Part shown: piece by piece, positions 33,030-44,785 of the stretch | Layout of the letters: every line of letters starts with the position of its first letter | Numbering within the stretch: the first letter of the stretch is position 1 | Origin: Conchocele bisecta | Taxonomy: Eukaryota > Mollusca > Bivalvia > Lucinida > Thyasiridae | Direction: 5' to 3' | Length of the DNA stretch: 64,000 nt | Assembly (NCBI GenBank): GCA_029237695.1 | Contig: JAQRGA010000185.1 | Location: forward strand, 62,001-126,000 | The notes under the pieces: model-generated | The model's input: only the letters and a program-made list of their open reading frames with translations | What the model was told of the DNA's origin: nothing | Database searches by the model: none | Position numbers and translations under genes: made by a program

Positions 33030-33200
33030 CAATTTACAATATTTTTCAGAAATAAAGTCAAAAGTTGACAAAATTTTCAGAGTACATGCGGAATTATATT
33101 GCGGAAAATTGTGTCAACTTTTGACGCTATTTACGGAAAATCTTGCAAATTTTGTAAACGTATTTAATGAAATTGCGCCTATGTTCGAAAGTACATGAAC
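33030..33200. repeat. Repeat H copy
   Basis: GTCAAAAGTTGACAAAATTT is mirrored by AATTGTGTCAACTTTTGACG. It recurs near 47.4-47.7 kb, and TTTACGGAAAATATT-type parts recur at 36.8 and 50.6 kb. Confidence 0.6.
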
Positions 33201-33602
33201 AAAATCACATGGCTTGTCTAATTCGTGTCATATAATATTTGCAGCTATGTTTTTGAGTTTAAAATATGCATGCACCTATATAATAATAAAAGATGATGAA
33301 AAACTCAGTATGCGATAGAATTATGACTGGGTCTGCTTATGGGATAGTATCACATAGGACAATCGAATGGTCAGTGAAAGAAGCGGCTTCAAGGACGGAT
33401 TCCGGGGGTGGAGGGTGGGCGGTCACTGCTCGCGCCCCAACCCCGCTATTGTTTGCTAAATATATTCACAAAATTTCAACATTGTCCGTCAACATATGGC
33501 GCTAAAATACGCCAGGAAATGCGATGTAGATACATGTATATAACATTAAAGTGATACATTAATTATCTTCCACATTTCATCCACCTCCTGCCATCCGCTT
33601 AT

Positions 33603-33842
33603 ATGTGGCTGTGACTGGAGAAATGGGGCATATTGGTTTTGCGACCAGTGTAGATCCAGATCAGCATTTGCATCCGCACAGTCTGCTCAGGATTTGCACT
33701 GTTCGCCATTCCATCCGATGTAACACCCGTTATGCTACTAACAGTCAATATGCATCGTCATCAGGTGACAGGAGTGTGCTATTCGACTTGGATCTATGCT
33801 GGTCACAAATACCATAATCCACATTTCTCCAGCCATAGCCAC
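33603..33842 (+). repeat. MITE-A, complete copy
   Basis: TGTGGCTGTGACTGGAGAAA at the left and TTTCTCCAGCCATAGCCACA at the right; the clearest pair of inverted ends for this family. Confidence 0.8.
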
Positions 33843-33907
33843 AGCCACATCGGTGATCAGTGTAGACCCTAATTAGCTTCCACACAAAATGCCCAACTAG
33901 AAACCAG

Positions 33908-34135
33908 GGGGTCGTTTCACTAAAATTCGTAGTACGACTAAAATGTTCATAAGTGCAAATTTCAATCGATGGATTTACATTTATTTAGCATAGGCTGCAT
34001 AGCCTATGCTCAATAAATGTAAAGCCAATAATTGTTTGCAACAAATAAAACATTGTTAATGTGAATTGTACAGACTATCATAAGTTTGCACTTGTAAACA
34101 TGTTAGTCGTACAGAGTTTAGTGAAACGGGCCCCA
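33908..34135. repeat. MITE-B, complete foldback copy
   Basis: GTCGTTTCACTAAAATTCGT at the left, hairpin near 33,990, GTTTAGTGAAACGGGCCCCA at the right. Confidence 0.8.
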
Positions 34136-34139
34136 GGAA

Positions 34140-35060
34140 TACTCGCCTGTGCTCCGTCCATCGATTAGGACGGGACATATAACTAAAGGGGTTATTAGTA
34201 GAACAAGGGGGTAAGTCTATAAGGAATTAACCAGTGTCGTCCACTGATCCCTTCACTTATAATGTTCAAAATTTATTTCGCTGTTATGCAATGTGATTTA
34301 AAGATATTGCAAATTGAGCCTGTGCTCGACAATTTCCGTAAATTTCCGTCGTCATTTACGGAAATTATCGGCTGTTTCCGGAATCTATTTCGGCGAAATA
34401 CGGAGATTCACTAAGCAGACAATCTCACACACCAATACTTAGGATAAAATTGTAGACCAGAAATTTCTCCCACAGAGTGGACTTTGTATGATGCTTAGTT
34501 GTAAACGGGGCCATTTACGTCATCTAGGTATCATGTTCTGTATTTTGCTTTGTAATCCAACTACATTTGCTGTCTGCGTGTTTACCACCAGCCTACACCC
34601 AGGCTGTGATTGGGGGGTATGTGGTGTCCGGTATGTGTGACTCGTGTAGACCCAGATCACACTGCGCAATTTACTAATTCCGCTGGTGTTGCACTCCGCA
34701 CCGGCGTTTAATGTTTCATGTTGAAAAATAAGTTGGACCCTGATGTGATGCAACTCAACTCTACTTAAAGCTATCGTATAAAGGCAGTTTCGTCTTGTAA
34801 GCGGCACAAATCCGAAATACACACTTGAGCCTCTTTAGGGAGATGCCATGGTGAAGTGTATAGAGAGGCCCCCACTGTAGTTACGGTATGCGAAAATCCA
34901 AAGACATGGCCTGGTGTTTTTTCAATCATGAACAGCCAGCGTCATTATCAATACATCACAGTGGAATAAGCACACAAAGTAGTATGCGTGTTTAGAGAGG
35001 TGCTACTCTGCCACATCTTATTAAATAAAGGAAGTTTACTAACAACAAAATGTTGCTATT
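34140..35060. other. No gene seen
   Basis: Intron-side sequence of the Rh-type gene with a partial MITE-C end near 34,460 (AATTTCTCCCACAGAGTGGA). No exon recognised. Confidence 0.4.
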
Positions 35061-35068
35061 CTGCATTG

Positions 35069-35371
35069 TACGGAGGAGCCCCGCAGGGACATGCATTTGT
35101 ATTATTAATTCGTTCCCACGAAATAACAATTCGTTCCCCCAATTTAACAATTCTTTCCTTCGAATTAACAATTCGTTCCACGATATAACAATTGGTTCCA
35201 TCGAATTAATAATTAATTTCCACGAAATGACAATTCGTTCCGTCAATGTAACAGTTCGTTCCCACGAATTAACAATTCGTTCCCACGATATAACAATTCA
35301 TTCCAACTAATTAACAATTCGTTACCGTGGGAACGGATTGTTATTTCGTGGGAACGAATTAATAAAAAAAA
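35069..35371. mobile_element. FB21 foldback element, copy 4 (right end lost)
   Basis: TACGGAGGAGCCCCGCAGGG at the left, 21-bp units, and an orientation switch near 35,328. The right CTCCGTA end is missing. Confidence 0.75.
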
Positions 35372-35396
35372 GTACCACCGTCTCATCATCAGGGGG

Positions 35397-35600
35397 CCGT
35401 TTCACTAAACTTCATACGACTAAATTGTTCGTAACTGGACAATTATGATAGTCTGTAAATTTCACATTAACAGTATTTTCTTGTAAACAGTTATTGGCTT
35501 TACATTTATTGAGCATGCAGCATATGTTCAATAAATGTAAATCCATCAAATGAACTTTCCAAACTATTCTAAATGTGCACTTACTGAAACTGGCCCCAGG
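35397..35600. repeat. MITE-B copy
   Basis: GTTTCACTAAACTTCATACG at the left and the hairpin at ~35,505-35,545. The right end is cut short at TGAAACTGGCCCCAGG. Confidence 0.7.
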
Positions 35601-35688
35601 TTACTACTGCTGGGTCAGTTTGTTTATAGTGACCACCAGGAGGCGCGGTTGCTGTATATACGACAATTCCTGCTACATTGGAACTTAC

Positions 35689-35845
35689 GTGGGTACATCT
35701 TTGTCAAGTGTTTTGCCGCGCTGCCGTTGGCGTCGACATATTCTGACAACAATGCGAAACACAGAATTAATACAAACTGTACGACCAGCACGACCGTTCC
35801 AAACTGGAATCTCCAGATGCCTACCATTGTTTTATTCAATTCCAC
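35689..35845 (-). CDS. Rh-type ammonium transporter, N-terminal exon 1
   Basis: The minus-strand ATG at 35,845 opens MELNKTMVGIWRFQFG, followed by a strongly hydrophobic helix (VVLVVQFVLILCFALLSEYV) and ending ...LTKMYP with one spare base at the donor GTAAGT (35,683-35,688). A short N-terminus, one membrane helix and a Tyr-Pro end are what Rh proteins show just before their Phe-Gln-Asp-Val segment, which is found at 11,843 on the same strand. This puts about 23.8 kb of intron 1 between them, including the whole palindromic element. The assignment rests on helix position, the Tyr-Pro/FQDV join and phase, not on a database search. Confidence 0.6.
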
Positions 35846-35914
35846 TGTTCTTTAACAACAGTATATCGCTGCAAACGTGCGCATATATACACAGCCGTGT
35901 GTGTTAATCAACAA

Positions 35915-36090
35915 TTTTCAAGTCCAACTGGGAATCAAGCGATTTGATCGACTGAGCCTGTGCTGTTGCACAGCTCAGGCTCAGTTAATCAAACTGCTTG
36001 ATTTCATACACAATGTTGAAGTATTTTCAAAATAACGAAATTGACAAATATTGGTAAGATTATCACAGGCGGCAGTGTATATATGTGTTA
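35915..36090. repeat. Dispersed repeat I copy
   Basis: A hairpin GAGCCTGTGCTGTTGCACAG/CTCAGGCTC lies within ATTTGATCGACTGAGCC; the end GGTAAGATTATCACAGGCGG is at ~36,054. Confidence 0.65.
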
Positions 36091-36384
36091 GTATGCTACG
36101 AAAATACGGTATTATTTTAAAATGCTAGTTAATTCCATCGGCTAGTATATGTGACAAAACGAAACCCATTGAGTTTGCAAACAGTGAAGCCCCCCCCCCC
36201 CCCCAGACACATACGCACCAAGCACTTTTCACTATGCAGTTGTGGGAACGTCCATGATTTACCTGCAACATATCCGCATTGGCGTGAATGACTGTGCTAC
36301 CAGATCAGACACTACACTGGTCAAACACTCAATAAGCCACCTTTTGTCACATACGAGTTAATCCAACAGATTACATTATCACAT

Positions 36385-36560
36385 GTGGGATTATTGCACG
36401 AACATTGTTGTCTGATGTTGCTTTAGCATTCTTTCTCAATAAAAACATGTTTGACAGCACTTTAGAATCATTTCCAATGGAAATGATTCTAAAATGCTGT
36501 CAAAGCATGTATTTGATGATAATTATTGAAGAAAATAAATAAACATCAGACGACAAAATT
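36385..36560. repeat. MITE-G foldback copy
   Basis: Hairpin TTTGACAGCACTTTAGAATC / GATTCTAAAATGCTGTCAAA at ~36,451-36,505, followed by CATCAGACGAC. Confidence 0.75.
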
Positions 36561-37280
36561 TAATTCAGCATTAACCTCCCTATAACAGCCACCTCTCTAA
36601 CAACAGCCAGTTTTGCGTCTTCCCATGGATGGCTGTTGCAGAGAGGTTGCACTGTATGATGGTGTTATAGAGCGTTTTAGACATGGAGAAACAGTTGTAG
36701 TCATTGTCTAGTCACTGTATTTATAAAGTATATTACACCATCATATCACCATGCCGACGATCTGTGATCTTTTCCGTAAATGTCGTCGAATTTTATGAAA
36801 TGCTCATGTTCCTTTTTTGCTTTGATTAACTCTCGATGTCATTTACGGAAAATATCAAACATTTGGAAAACATATTTCTGTAAAGAAATCACATATCTTC
36901 TTACGTACAAAATCACATTGTCATATTTCAGAAGTGTTTCGTTGTTTTAACGATTGGCGTTATTTTAAATCCTAAAACGTCTGTGTGTTTTTGCTGTTTT
37001 TTACATTCCTAAATGAGTTTGCAATTATCGCACATTTTATCCCGTGGACATAATACTATATAATTGTGTCCACCACGAAGGTGGGGAAGGAATAAAGGCC
37101 ACACGTTGTCCCGCATTAGCGGGACAACCCCCCACCCAATGCGAGAGGTCTTGTGTCATAGTGAATGCCCCCGTACGCAGTACACAGCCGCAGCCATAAA
37201 GCTGAACGACATCTAATTTTGCGGACGTTGAAATATCACTCGCCAGCAGATGTAACACCAATTATATGTGAATGCGTGTA
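36560..37280. other. No gene seen
   Basis: Contains a CCTCTCTAACAACAGCC-type short inverted repeat (36,590-36,650) and a repeat H part (~36,780-36,900). No coding exon recognised. Confidence 0.45.
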
Positions 37281-37287
37281 TATACTA

Positions 37288-37535
37288 CAGCGCAGCCACA
37301 ACTATGTGCACTTATTAGAACAAACATGGTACAGTATCAATTACAGCACAGCCATAAAGCTGTACACTTATTAGAACAGACATGGTACAGTATCAATTAC
37401 AGCGCAGCCATGAAGCTGTACACTTATTAGAACAAACATGGTACGGTATCAATTACAGCGCAGCCATAAAGCTGTACACATATTAGAACAAACATGGGTA
37501 CATTACAGAGCAGCCATAAAGCTGCACACTTATCA
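37288..37535 (+). repeat. 56-bp tandem array, five units
   Basis: Units start CAGCGCAGCCATAAAGCTGT at 37,288, 37,344, 37,400, 37,456 and 37,506 (the fourth is 50 bp). It lies about 130 bp beyond the recombinase end of the DIRS-type element and may be part of that element's complex terminal repeat (inference). Confidence 0.75.
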
Positions 37536-37659
37536 GATACAATGCCCAAACGAAATCACAGGTCAGACATAATCTGAGCCCCGGAATGTTAGCATACGTT
37601 CCTTCAGTTCTGGGTGAATGATAGCACAAAATTGTAGTAAAGCTGTCAATCGTTCAACG

Positions 37660-38657
37660 TGATGCCAATTAAAATTGCGACATCCGTATATACGAATGTA
37701 ATGCACTGGACTTCCAGCGGCCCATTTTCTGAATTACGAGTTCCGCCCTGGTATACCTGCGGCGGCCGCGGACGTAGCCGCTCCTATGCGAAAACTATGG
37801 CTTTTGTATAAAGACGGGTCATACCCAATGAACGATATTGCATCACGTAAACTTTTCGCGACATATGAAGTTGTCACTGGCACTTTATCCTGGAATTGGA
37901 AAAGCGGGCCCGTCGTGTGTGTAGCCATGGTTAGATACTGCTTTTAAGCAATGAACGGGACAAATGGCCAGTTCTGAACCTGATCGCAAGCATAACGTGA
38001 CCGGATCTGACGTTGTTTTGTGCTTGTAATGTCTAAGAATAATCTGCATCGCAACTGGGGTTACACACGAATTATTTGGCAAAAAAAAAAAATGACATCG
38101 GCAAATTGTACGACCTTGTACTTTTGATCTTTATTTCTGCATGCAATTTCGCCCATACGCAGAAAGGCATGAAACGCGAGAACAAATATTGCTTGACATA
38201 ACCGCCTATGAAATTGAGACACAACGGTGTGACGTAGTGCTTGTACTAGTCTACTGAGAATTGTTTTAGTGATCGGTAAACGTTTGTCGGTGCTGGCCTT
38301 CAAATTATGAGCACCTTTTTGCAATTTTTTAATGTAAAAAGAAGCCGTCGGATCAGATACCTGTATAAGCTTATGAATGAATGAGATGGCCGATATGTGT
38401 GAAGATATAGTCGACGGACTATATCCCTGCTCGAACATGTGGGCGATATAATTTGCTACCATGCTTTCCGAGGATGGAAATACATTGGAAGACATACACG
38501 TCAATCGAACGAATGTTACATACGCTTGCAATGATCTAATATACGATGTCCACGTTGACGATGAAAGCGACGCCTTGAATAACTTAGCCTTTACACATGT
38601 TAGATTAGCAATATGCTGTCTGGTAACGGATAGGGTGCTTGTCCAGCCAAGGTGCAA
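37660..38657 (-). pseudogene. DIRS-type tyrosine recombinase
   Basis: The N-terminal SAM-like half runs in 38,657-38,061 (SSSTWTSYIRSLQAYVTF; FHAFLRMGEIA, with the first catalytic Arg). The C-terminal half has the HSFRIGAATSAAAAG box (~37,795, His-x-x-Arg) and the last block read in another frame near 37,735-37,690 (GRWKS, then a Tyr). Frame changes occur near 38,090, 37,890 and 37,735. Tyrosine recombinases of this kind cut and rejoin DNA through a covalent Tyr link. Confidence 0.75.
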
Positions 38658-39994
38658 TTCGTCTGGCTTCCTGAAATTGGAATCGAGACAATTTGTCAGC
38701 GACTACGTTATGTTTTCCAGGAACATGCTGAGCCCGAAATAAAATATTGCACGTCAGACACGCTACCACTAGACGTCTTACCAGTGACATTAACACCTTA
38801 TGTTTTGAAGATATTTTATTTACGATATCAACCACGGCTGAATTGTCAGACAAGAACATTATCTTATGATTGGAACTAATTTATTTATTCCCCACAGCTC
38901 CACCGCGATAACGATTGGTAGTAACTCCTTAATTGTTATAGATTCATTTCTAAGAGAATCCGGGCATAACCCGGCAATCCACTGTGAACCCAAAATAGCG
39001 GCAAATCCACCATGAAACGCCCGCTGCGTCGGTATATAACTTTATGTATTCGGAATTTAACCAACGACGATTGAGAAATGCGCTTTTACCATTGTATTTA
39101 GAAATAAATTTCAGCCATGCGTGAATGTCGGCTCTCGCTTCATTAGTGAGACGTATGTGATGATGTGGTTTTTTGCACACCCATAGTTAGTTGTATCAAT
39201 CTTTCGTAGAAAAGCGCGACCTGGCACAACAACAGAACACGCAAAGCTAAGAAGGCCTATCAGCGATTGCATTTCCTGCAATGTTGCTTTCTTTTTAGAA
39301 TGAAATCGCTCTAATTCTTGTCTAATTTGCTCGACCTTTTCCTTTGGAAGACGCACATCCATTCTCGAAGTATCTAACTCATAACCGTACACCGTGATTA
39401 CAGTGGTAGGATTGACAGTTTTTGAATGTTTGATTGGTATATACCGACATTCCTGCATAGCGCAATAAATTATCTAAATCAGTTTGACATTGATTCGACA
39501 ACGCATCATTAACAAACACGAAGTCATCGATTACGTGCGACACGCCACCAGCTCCAAACTTGTTTTTCCATTACCCACTGTAATGCAGTGCTGAGAGTTT
39601 CGAAAAATTGAGCACGATGATGAACAACCCATGGGCAAACATTTGTCGTAATATATTTACCCTCCCAACTAAAACCGAGGCATTCATAATCCTTTGGTGA
39701 CACCGGGATAATCCGATAAGCGCATTCGATATCTGATTTCGCTACTAAACAATTAGGACCATATTGCTGAATGAGATTAATTACTGTATCAATGGAGTCA
39801 TAATGGACAACACACGAACTTCGCGGTATGTTAGCATTAACAGAATGTTCATCTCCGTTAGATAAGTCGTGTATTAATCTAAACGTACCCGCTCCCTTTT
39901 TTGGTATAAGACCAATTGGAGAACACAACAATGAGGCAAATGGCGGTGTATCAAAGGGGCCAGCTATCCGACCTTGATCTAACTCACTGTTCAA
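38605..39994 (-). pseudogene. DIRS-type reverse transcriptase and RNase H
   Basis: RT signs are PIGLIPKKGAGTFRLIHDLS (~39,930-39,870), KSDIECAYRIIPV (~39,740) and the catalytic box read as VIDDFVFVND in another frame near 39,530-39,505. The connection region has LPKEKVEQIRQEL and MQSLIGLLSFACSVV (~39,360-39,230). RNase H signs are YTDAAG (~39,030) and LSDNSAVVDIVN (~38,850), followed by HVPGKHNVVADKLSRF (~38,715). At least four frame changes break it. Confidence 0.75.
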
Positions 39995-40107
39995 TTATTT
40001 TTGCTGTACGATATGTTTTGTTTTCTAGCGCAGAAGTGTGATTGTTGCTAACCTGTGCGTCCGTTGACCTGAATAACCAATTGAGAAACCGTTAGTGAAA
40101 CCGTGAA

Positions 40108-41389
40108 TTAATATTCTGTCAAGCTTACATCATACCCTCGCAAAATTTCAGACATCGGGCTGATATGTATCGGTGTGGGAAGTTTAGTCTCTATATCACT
40201 ACCAGATTGATTTCCATTAATCCCGCTTTTTACAGGCGGTAACGCTGTGCTTTCCGTTGCATTTTGCACACAGATGCTTGAATTTACATGCGTCTGGTCG
40301 CTTACATTTCCCGGATTCGCAAAATCCCCAACAGTAGCCAATTGGGAAACGTTTTGAGCGTGTTTCACGAAAGAACGATTATTTCTATTACTATTCTCAG
40401 AAAAGCGATAATTTATACCTTTCGTAACGCATTGCTGAAACCAGCGCATTGGGCATGGATTTCCACGTAACTTGACCGTGATTCAACAACGTACGAAATG
40501 TCTCGTCGTAGTACCGGAAGGCATGCGGACCATGCTCACGAGCGATTGATCGAATCCGATTTTCATAATTCAACAGATCTAGATTTGACTCTGGAAATTT
40601 CTGAAGATACACATATGAAAATATGGTAAACGCTTCACACCATTGAAATATGGTTAAAGGATATTTATGCGTCTGCTTTCGTGACAGATTGACAACCTTA
40701 CTATCTGCGCTGTTGTTAACAGTAATCGTATACGATTCATCTTCATTTACGTTGAGCAAGTCACGAAAATCAATAGGTTCGCGACGCCAAATCCGAGTTT
40801 TAACTTTTTTCTGGAACTGCGTAATCTAGCGGCAACGCTTCTGCAACATCTAATACACCAGCGCAGGAATTTGACAGCTGTGACCTCGCACTCTCTGTGC
40901 TATTAATAGCTGTACTGTACCTTCGGTGTGTTGCTTTCCAGCCAACACGGAGTTAAGGATTGTTAACACATCGCTGTTGGGTTGGTCCATTCCCAATTCC
41001 GTTGGTGACATCAATGGGGACACCGGGTCAGATGTACTTATGAGATCAGGTACATTACTGGGGCCTGGCGTGGGCGTAGCCAGAATCATTTGGGGGGCAA
41101 AACCACTCCACTAGACTGTATTTGGGTAGTATATAGGATCTGGAATGTTACTGGGGCCTGTGTAACCAAGTTAGATGTAGGCATAACAAGGCCACGCGAC
41201 TGCAATTGGACTAATTATCTCAGTGGCCAGCGCGGACATGTCCACCTGAGTCGATTGAATTGGCGGCGCCAAGTCCGTGGCAATTGGTAGTCCTGAACCT
41301 GGGTCCTCAGTCGACAACCTCCCTGCACGCCGCCGCTTTGTCTGTGCTGGCGCCTTTCCGGACCCTGGAGTCTGTTTTCGCTTCGGCAT
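40108..41389 (-). pseudogene. DIRS-type gag-like region
   Basis: Starts MPKRKQTPGSGKAP at 41,389, basic and Pro-rich, followed by a Ser/Thr/Pro-rich stretch and then a conserved-looking domain around 40,400-40,680 (FQWCEAFTIFSYVYLQKFPE; then HAFRYYDETFR). That Trp...Ala-Phe...Phe-Pro and Tyr-Tyr-Asp-Glu pattern is typical of the first ORF of mollusc and other DIRS-like elements. Frames change near 40,800 and 40,420. No zinc knuckle is seen. Confidence 0.55.
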
Positions 41390-41662
41390 CCTGAAACTGA
41401 CAATCCAATCAGGAGCAACGCGGAACTACCATGAATATACCCGGAGATTTTTATTCCTTAGTCAAATTCATCAATAAATCAGTTTTTAAAGGCACTGAGG
41501 CCGCATATATTGACTCGAGTTTGAATATGTGGATTAAAACCATATAAAGTGCTACTGATCGACATCCATCGGTAGCGGAACATACACTCCCTACTTGAGC
41601 CCATAGTGTTGGGCATAAACCAGCCTTGAAGCCCTATTTGTTATGCACCAGTCAATTGTAAT

Positions 41663-41722
41663 CCCCCCCCCCCCCCGCCCCCCCCCCCCCCCCCCCCCAC
41701 CCCCCCCCCCCCCCCCCCCCCC
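41663..41722 (+). repeat. Poly-C tract in the left end of the 3.1-kb element
   Basis: About 60 nearly uninterrupted C, against only about seven G in the matching right end. It looks like expansion or polymerase slippage in sequencing. Confidence 0.8.
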
Positions 41723-43114
41723 AGGCCGGGACATAGCGGGGGATAGCGGGGACATTGCATTTTTTTTTTTTGCAAAGCCCTGGTATATCCCCCGCACTGT
41801 GGGGACCGAAAAAATGTGTATTCCCCGCTATATGGCCCCGCCCCCGGGGCAGATACACATGAGTTTGGGCCATTTTTATAATGTATATTAAAAGTATTAT
41901 AACATGTTTTAGCCATCTATTCACTCAAGGAGTGTTGCTTTATCTTTCACATACTATATACAAGTGCTATGTGATTTTGCCAATGTATGACAAGGCAGGT
42001 ATTCCATGGGTAAAACGATCTGCAAACAAAAATATGATTATTAAGCTCGACACTTGCACTTGAGTTGTGTATACAATAAATGATGTAGTTGTGTTACACG
42101 AACTGTGCATGTAGAGCCATGTATATCCCGAAGGACTGCACTGATGTGCAGGCTCTTCTGGGTCTACATTGCCCTAAATCATGAGACCGTCTTTATCAGA
42201 ATGTGGCTCAAATATTGCTTGAATTCATTTATGAGTTATTGGAATTGCAACATGTGACGCTATTAAATATTCAGCAATCATATTAATGGCCTGATTGACA
42301 ATGATGAAATTGTGTTTTACGGCTCAGTGACGTGTATCTTTTAAGCACTTGGAGCTGGTAATACACCTGTACCGGTTTAATAGGAGTTGTGATTCATCTC
42401 TGAATTTACGTAATCTAGATTTAGTGTTCTTATGGCCTTATTGGATGACTGAATAAATCCTGGACGCTCGTATAGATTTGCTGAGTTAAATACTGTTCGT
42501 CTGCATTCTTAGAAAACCGGACCTGATATGTGTAATCGGTGTAAGTCCCATTCCCACCATGTAAGGCACAGCACCACACAGTCAGATTGGGATCCAAACC
42601 GATCCTAGAACATGTCTTACCGTATTGTTCGAAAGGGTACAAACTGTGAGTGTTGAGCCCTGTAGACCCTGATCGGCCTGCACTGGTGCGCGGGCCAATC
42701 TGGGTCTACATTGCCCTCTATCATAAGACCACCTTTCTCAGAATAGGCTCAAATATTGCATGAATTCTAGTTACAAGATATTTCTCCAGTTGCAATTTAC
42801 TTTATCGGATTTACAATCTCTGCTCAACATTACCTACCAGCTAAGTACCATTCAATGAAATAAACATGACTCCCTGGCCATCAAGCAAACACGTCCGCTA
42901 TTCCATGTGGAACACAAGGTCTATCTGACGTGTTTGCGTGATTCATCTCTGAATTTATGTACTCCTGATTTGCTTTTATTATGGCCTTATAAATAGTCTG
43001 CATTCTGAGAAAACCGAGCCTTATAATCGATCATCGATCGGTTGATGCTAACCGATTACAAACGATAATCGATTATGATTCTTCCACCGATTGCCCATCA
43101 CTACAGAATGTGTT

Positions 43115-43610
43115 TGAATTCGGCAAAAGAAAACTGAAAATATTGCCAGAAAACGGACTGGTATTTAAATTATCATCTAAACGTAAAGTATTTTTAGCAC
43201 AAAATGACCTTGACCTTCAGCGATTACCCCCACGTTCAACAGATGCCTTCCACTGATCGATATGAATGTAGATACCGAATATGGTTGAATTCGGCAAAAG
43301 GAGACTGAAAATATTGCCAGAAAACGTACTGGTAATTATCATCTAAACGAAGTATTTATAGCACAAAATGACCTTGACCTTCAAGCGATGACGCACACCT
43401 TCAACAGACGCTTTCCACTGATGAATGTAGATACCGAATGTGGTTGAATTTGGCAAAAGAAAACTGAAAAATACTGCGAGAAAACGGACCGGTATTAATT
43501 ATCATCTAAATGTGAAGTATTTATAGCACAAAGTGACCTTGACCTTTGAGCGACGAGGCCCTCGTTCCCGCTGATTGATATGAATGTACATACCGAATAT
43601 TATTGAAATT
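43115..43610 (+). repeat. Three tandem units of about 159-171 bp
   Basis: GAATTCGGCAAAAGAAAACT starts units near 43,115, 43,287 and 43,446, each with GACCTTGACCTT in the middle and ATGAATGTAGATACCGAAT at the end. Tandem cores of about 160 bp are known in bivalve non-autonomous elements. No protein. Confidence 0.7.
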
Positions 43611-44785
43611 GGTGAAGTGGTTCTCAAGTCATTCGCGAAACAAACATGCCACCTACACACGGCAGACATCAGACGAAGGGGCGATCGCTATATCCCCCGA
43701 ACCTTTTTCGGTCGGGGGATAAAAACTAAAAAGGGTGGGTGGCAATTTGCTCGTTCTTTCTTTCTTGCAATACTGCACTCGTTCATGTATGAATAATTCA
43801 ACATTATGGCAGGTTCTATGACCTTGCATACCCGGCCCGGGCTGGAGTCCGCTTGACCATCAAAAATGCCTTAAATTTTGACACATTTTAAATTTTTTAA
43901 ACTATGCACGAAAAAGGAGACCAGAAATCAGACTTTTTAAAACCCTTTCAACACTAGATACCTCTGCAAACAGTGTATATCCAGATGACCTGGCTCGTAA
44001 CGAGCCGTCTCATCAGGATCTGCACTGGTTGCAAGGATTTTTCCTAATTTGCTAAAAAATATTCCCTTTTTTAATATGAATAGACTTGTCCAAAAATCAT
44101 TTTCTGATTACTTGATTGGTCGGAATTTGAAAGTGGAATATTCCATTAAGTTTAAAACTTTGGGGTGAAACAGTTAAAATAAAATAAAATGTTTTAAAAA
44201 TGTGCGCCAAAGTAGAGTATTGCGACGGCCAATTTCGAGCCTATGCTGCAATACTCTGTTGCACAGCCAGTTTTAGTGGTGGAGAAAACCGGAGTACCCG
44301 GAGGAAACCACCAACCTATGGCAATTTGTACTGCCAACTTCCTCACATGTGGTCTGCATGAACGTATCATACAGTCTCTCGCCCACATAGGTGAGGAGTT
44401 TTTCAGCCACCAGGGCCCCAGTATTAAACAAACCCACGAAAACCCATGACACAGTCGTCGTTTCGGCCACATGATCAAGTTTTTTTAATATATAAAATAT
44501 TTATATGACATCACATTTATAATATACAGTGGACATGACAAACAGTTTTCAAGATTTTCAGGAATACAGAGGCCAAACTTCGAAGTCCAGCCGCTTACTT
44601 TTTCGGCGCACACCTCAAGATTGAAGAAAAAAAATCCCCGCTATTTTTTCGCGCAAATGTAAAGCCCCTGGGTAGCCCCGGCACTGCAGGGTCAAATTTT
44701 TTGTTAATGCCCCGGGGTTTAGCCCCGCTATCCCCCGCTATGTCCCGGCCTGGGGGGGCGGGGATTACAATTGACTGGTGCATTA

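Larger units (their letters stand above)
37660..41389 (-). mobile_element. DIRS-type tyrosine-recombinase retroelement (decayed)
   Basis: On the minus strand a gag-like region (41.39-40.11 kb) is followed by reverse transcriptase/RNase H (39.99-38.6 kb) and a tyrosine recombinase (38.66-37.66 kb). This is the order of DIRS elements, which integrate with a recombinase instead of an integrase and so leave no target duplication. All three parts are broken by stops or frame changes. The boundaries are those of recognisable coding sequence; the terminal repeats were not resolved. Confidence 0.75.
41644..44782. mobile_element. PIF/Harbinger-like non-autonomous element, 3.1 kb
   Basis: TGCACCAGTCAATTGTAATC at the left and its exact complement at the right are each followed inward by matching GC-rich sequence (CCGGGACATAGCGGGG) for about 150-180 bp. 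TTA is present at 41,641-41,643 and 44,783-44,785. A 3-bp TTA duplication is typical of PIF/Harbinger. No transposase frame is seen inside. The interior has duplications: 42,100-42,250 resembles 42,650-42,790, 42,391 resembles 42,941, and there are the three 159-171-bp tandem units at 43.1-43.6 kb. The alternative is two separate inverted MITEs. Confidence 0.55.

Noticed and set aside
41591..41924. Glycine- or proline-rich proteins over the poly-C tract
   Set aside because: Translation of a homopolymer run inside a transposon end; no independent coding signal.
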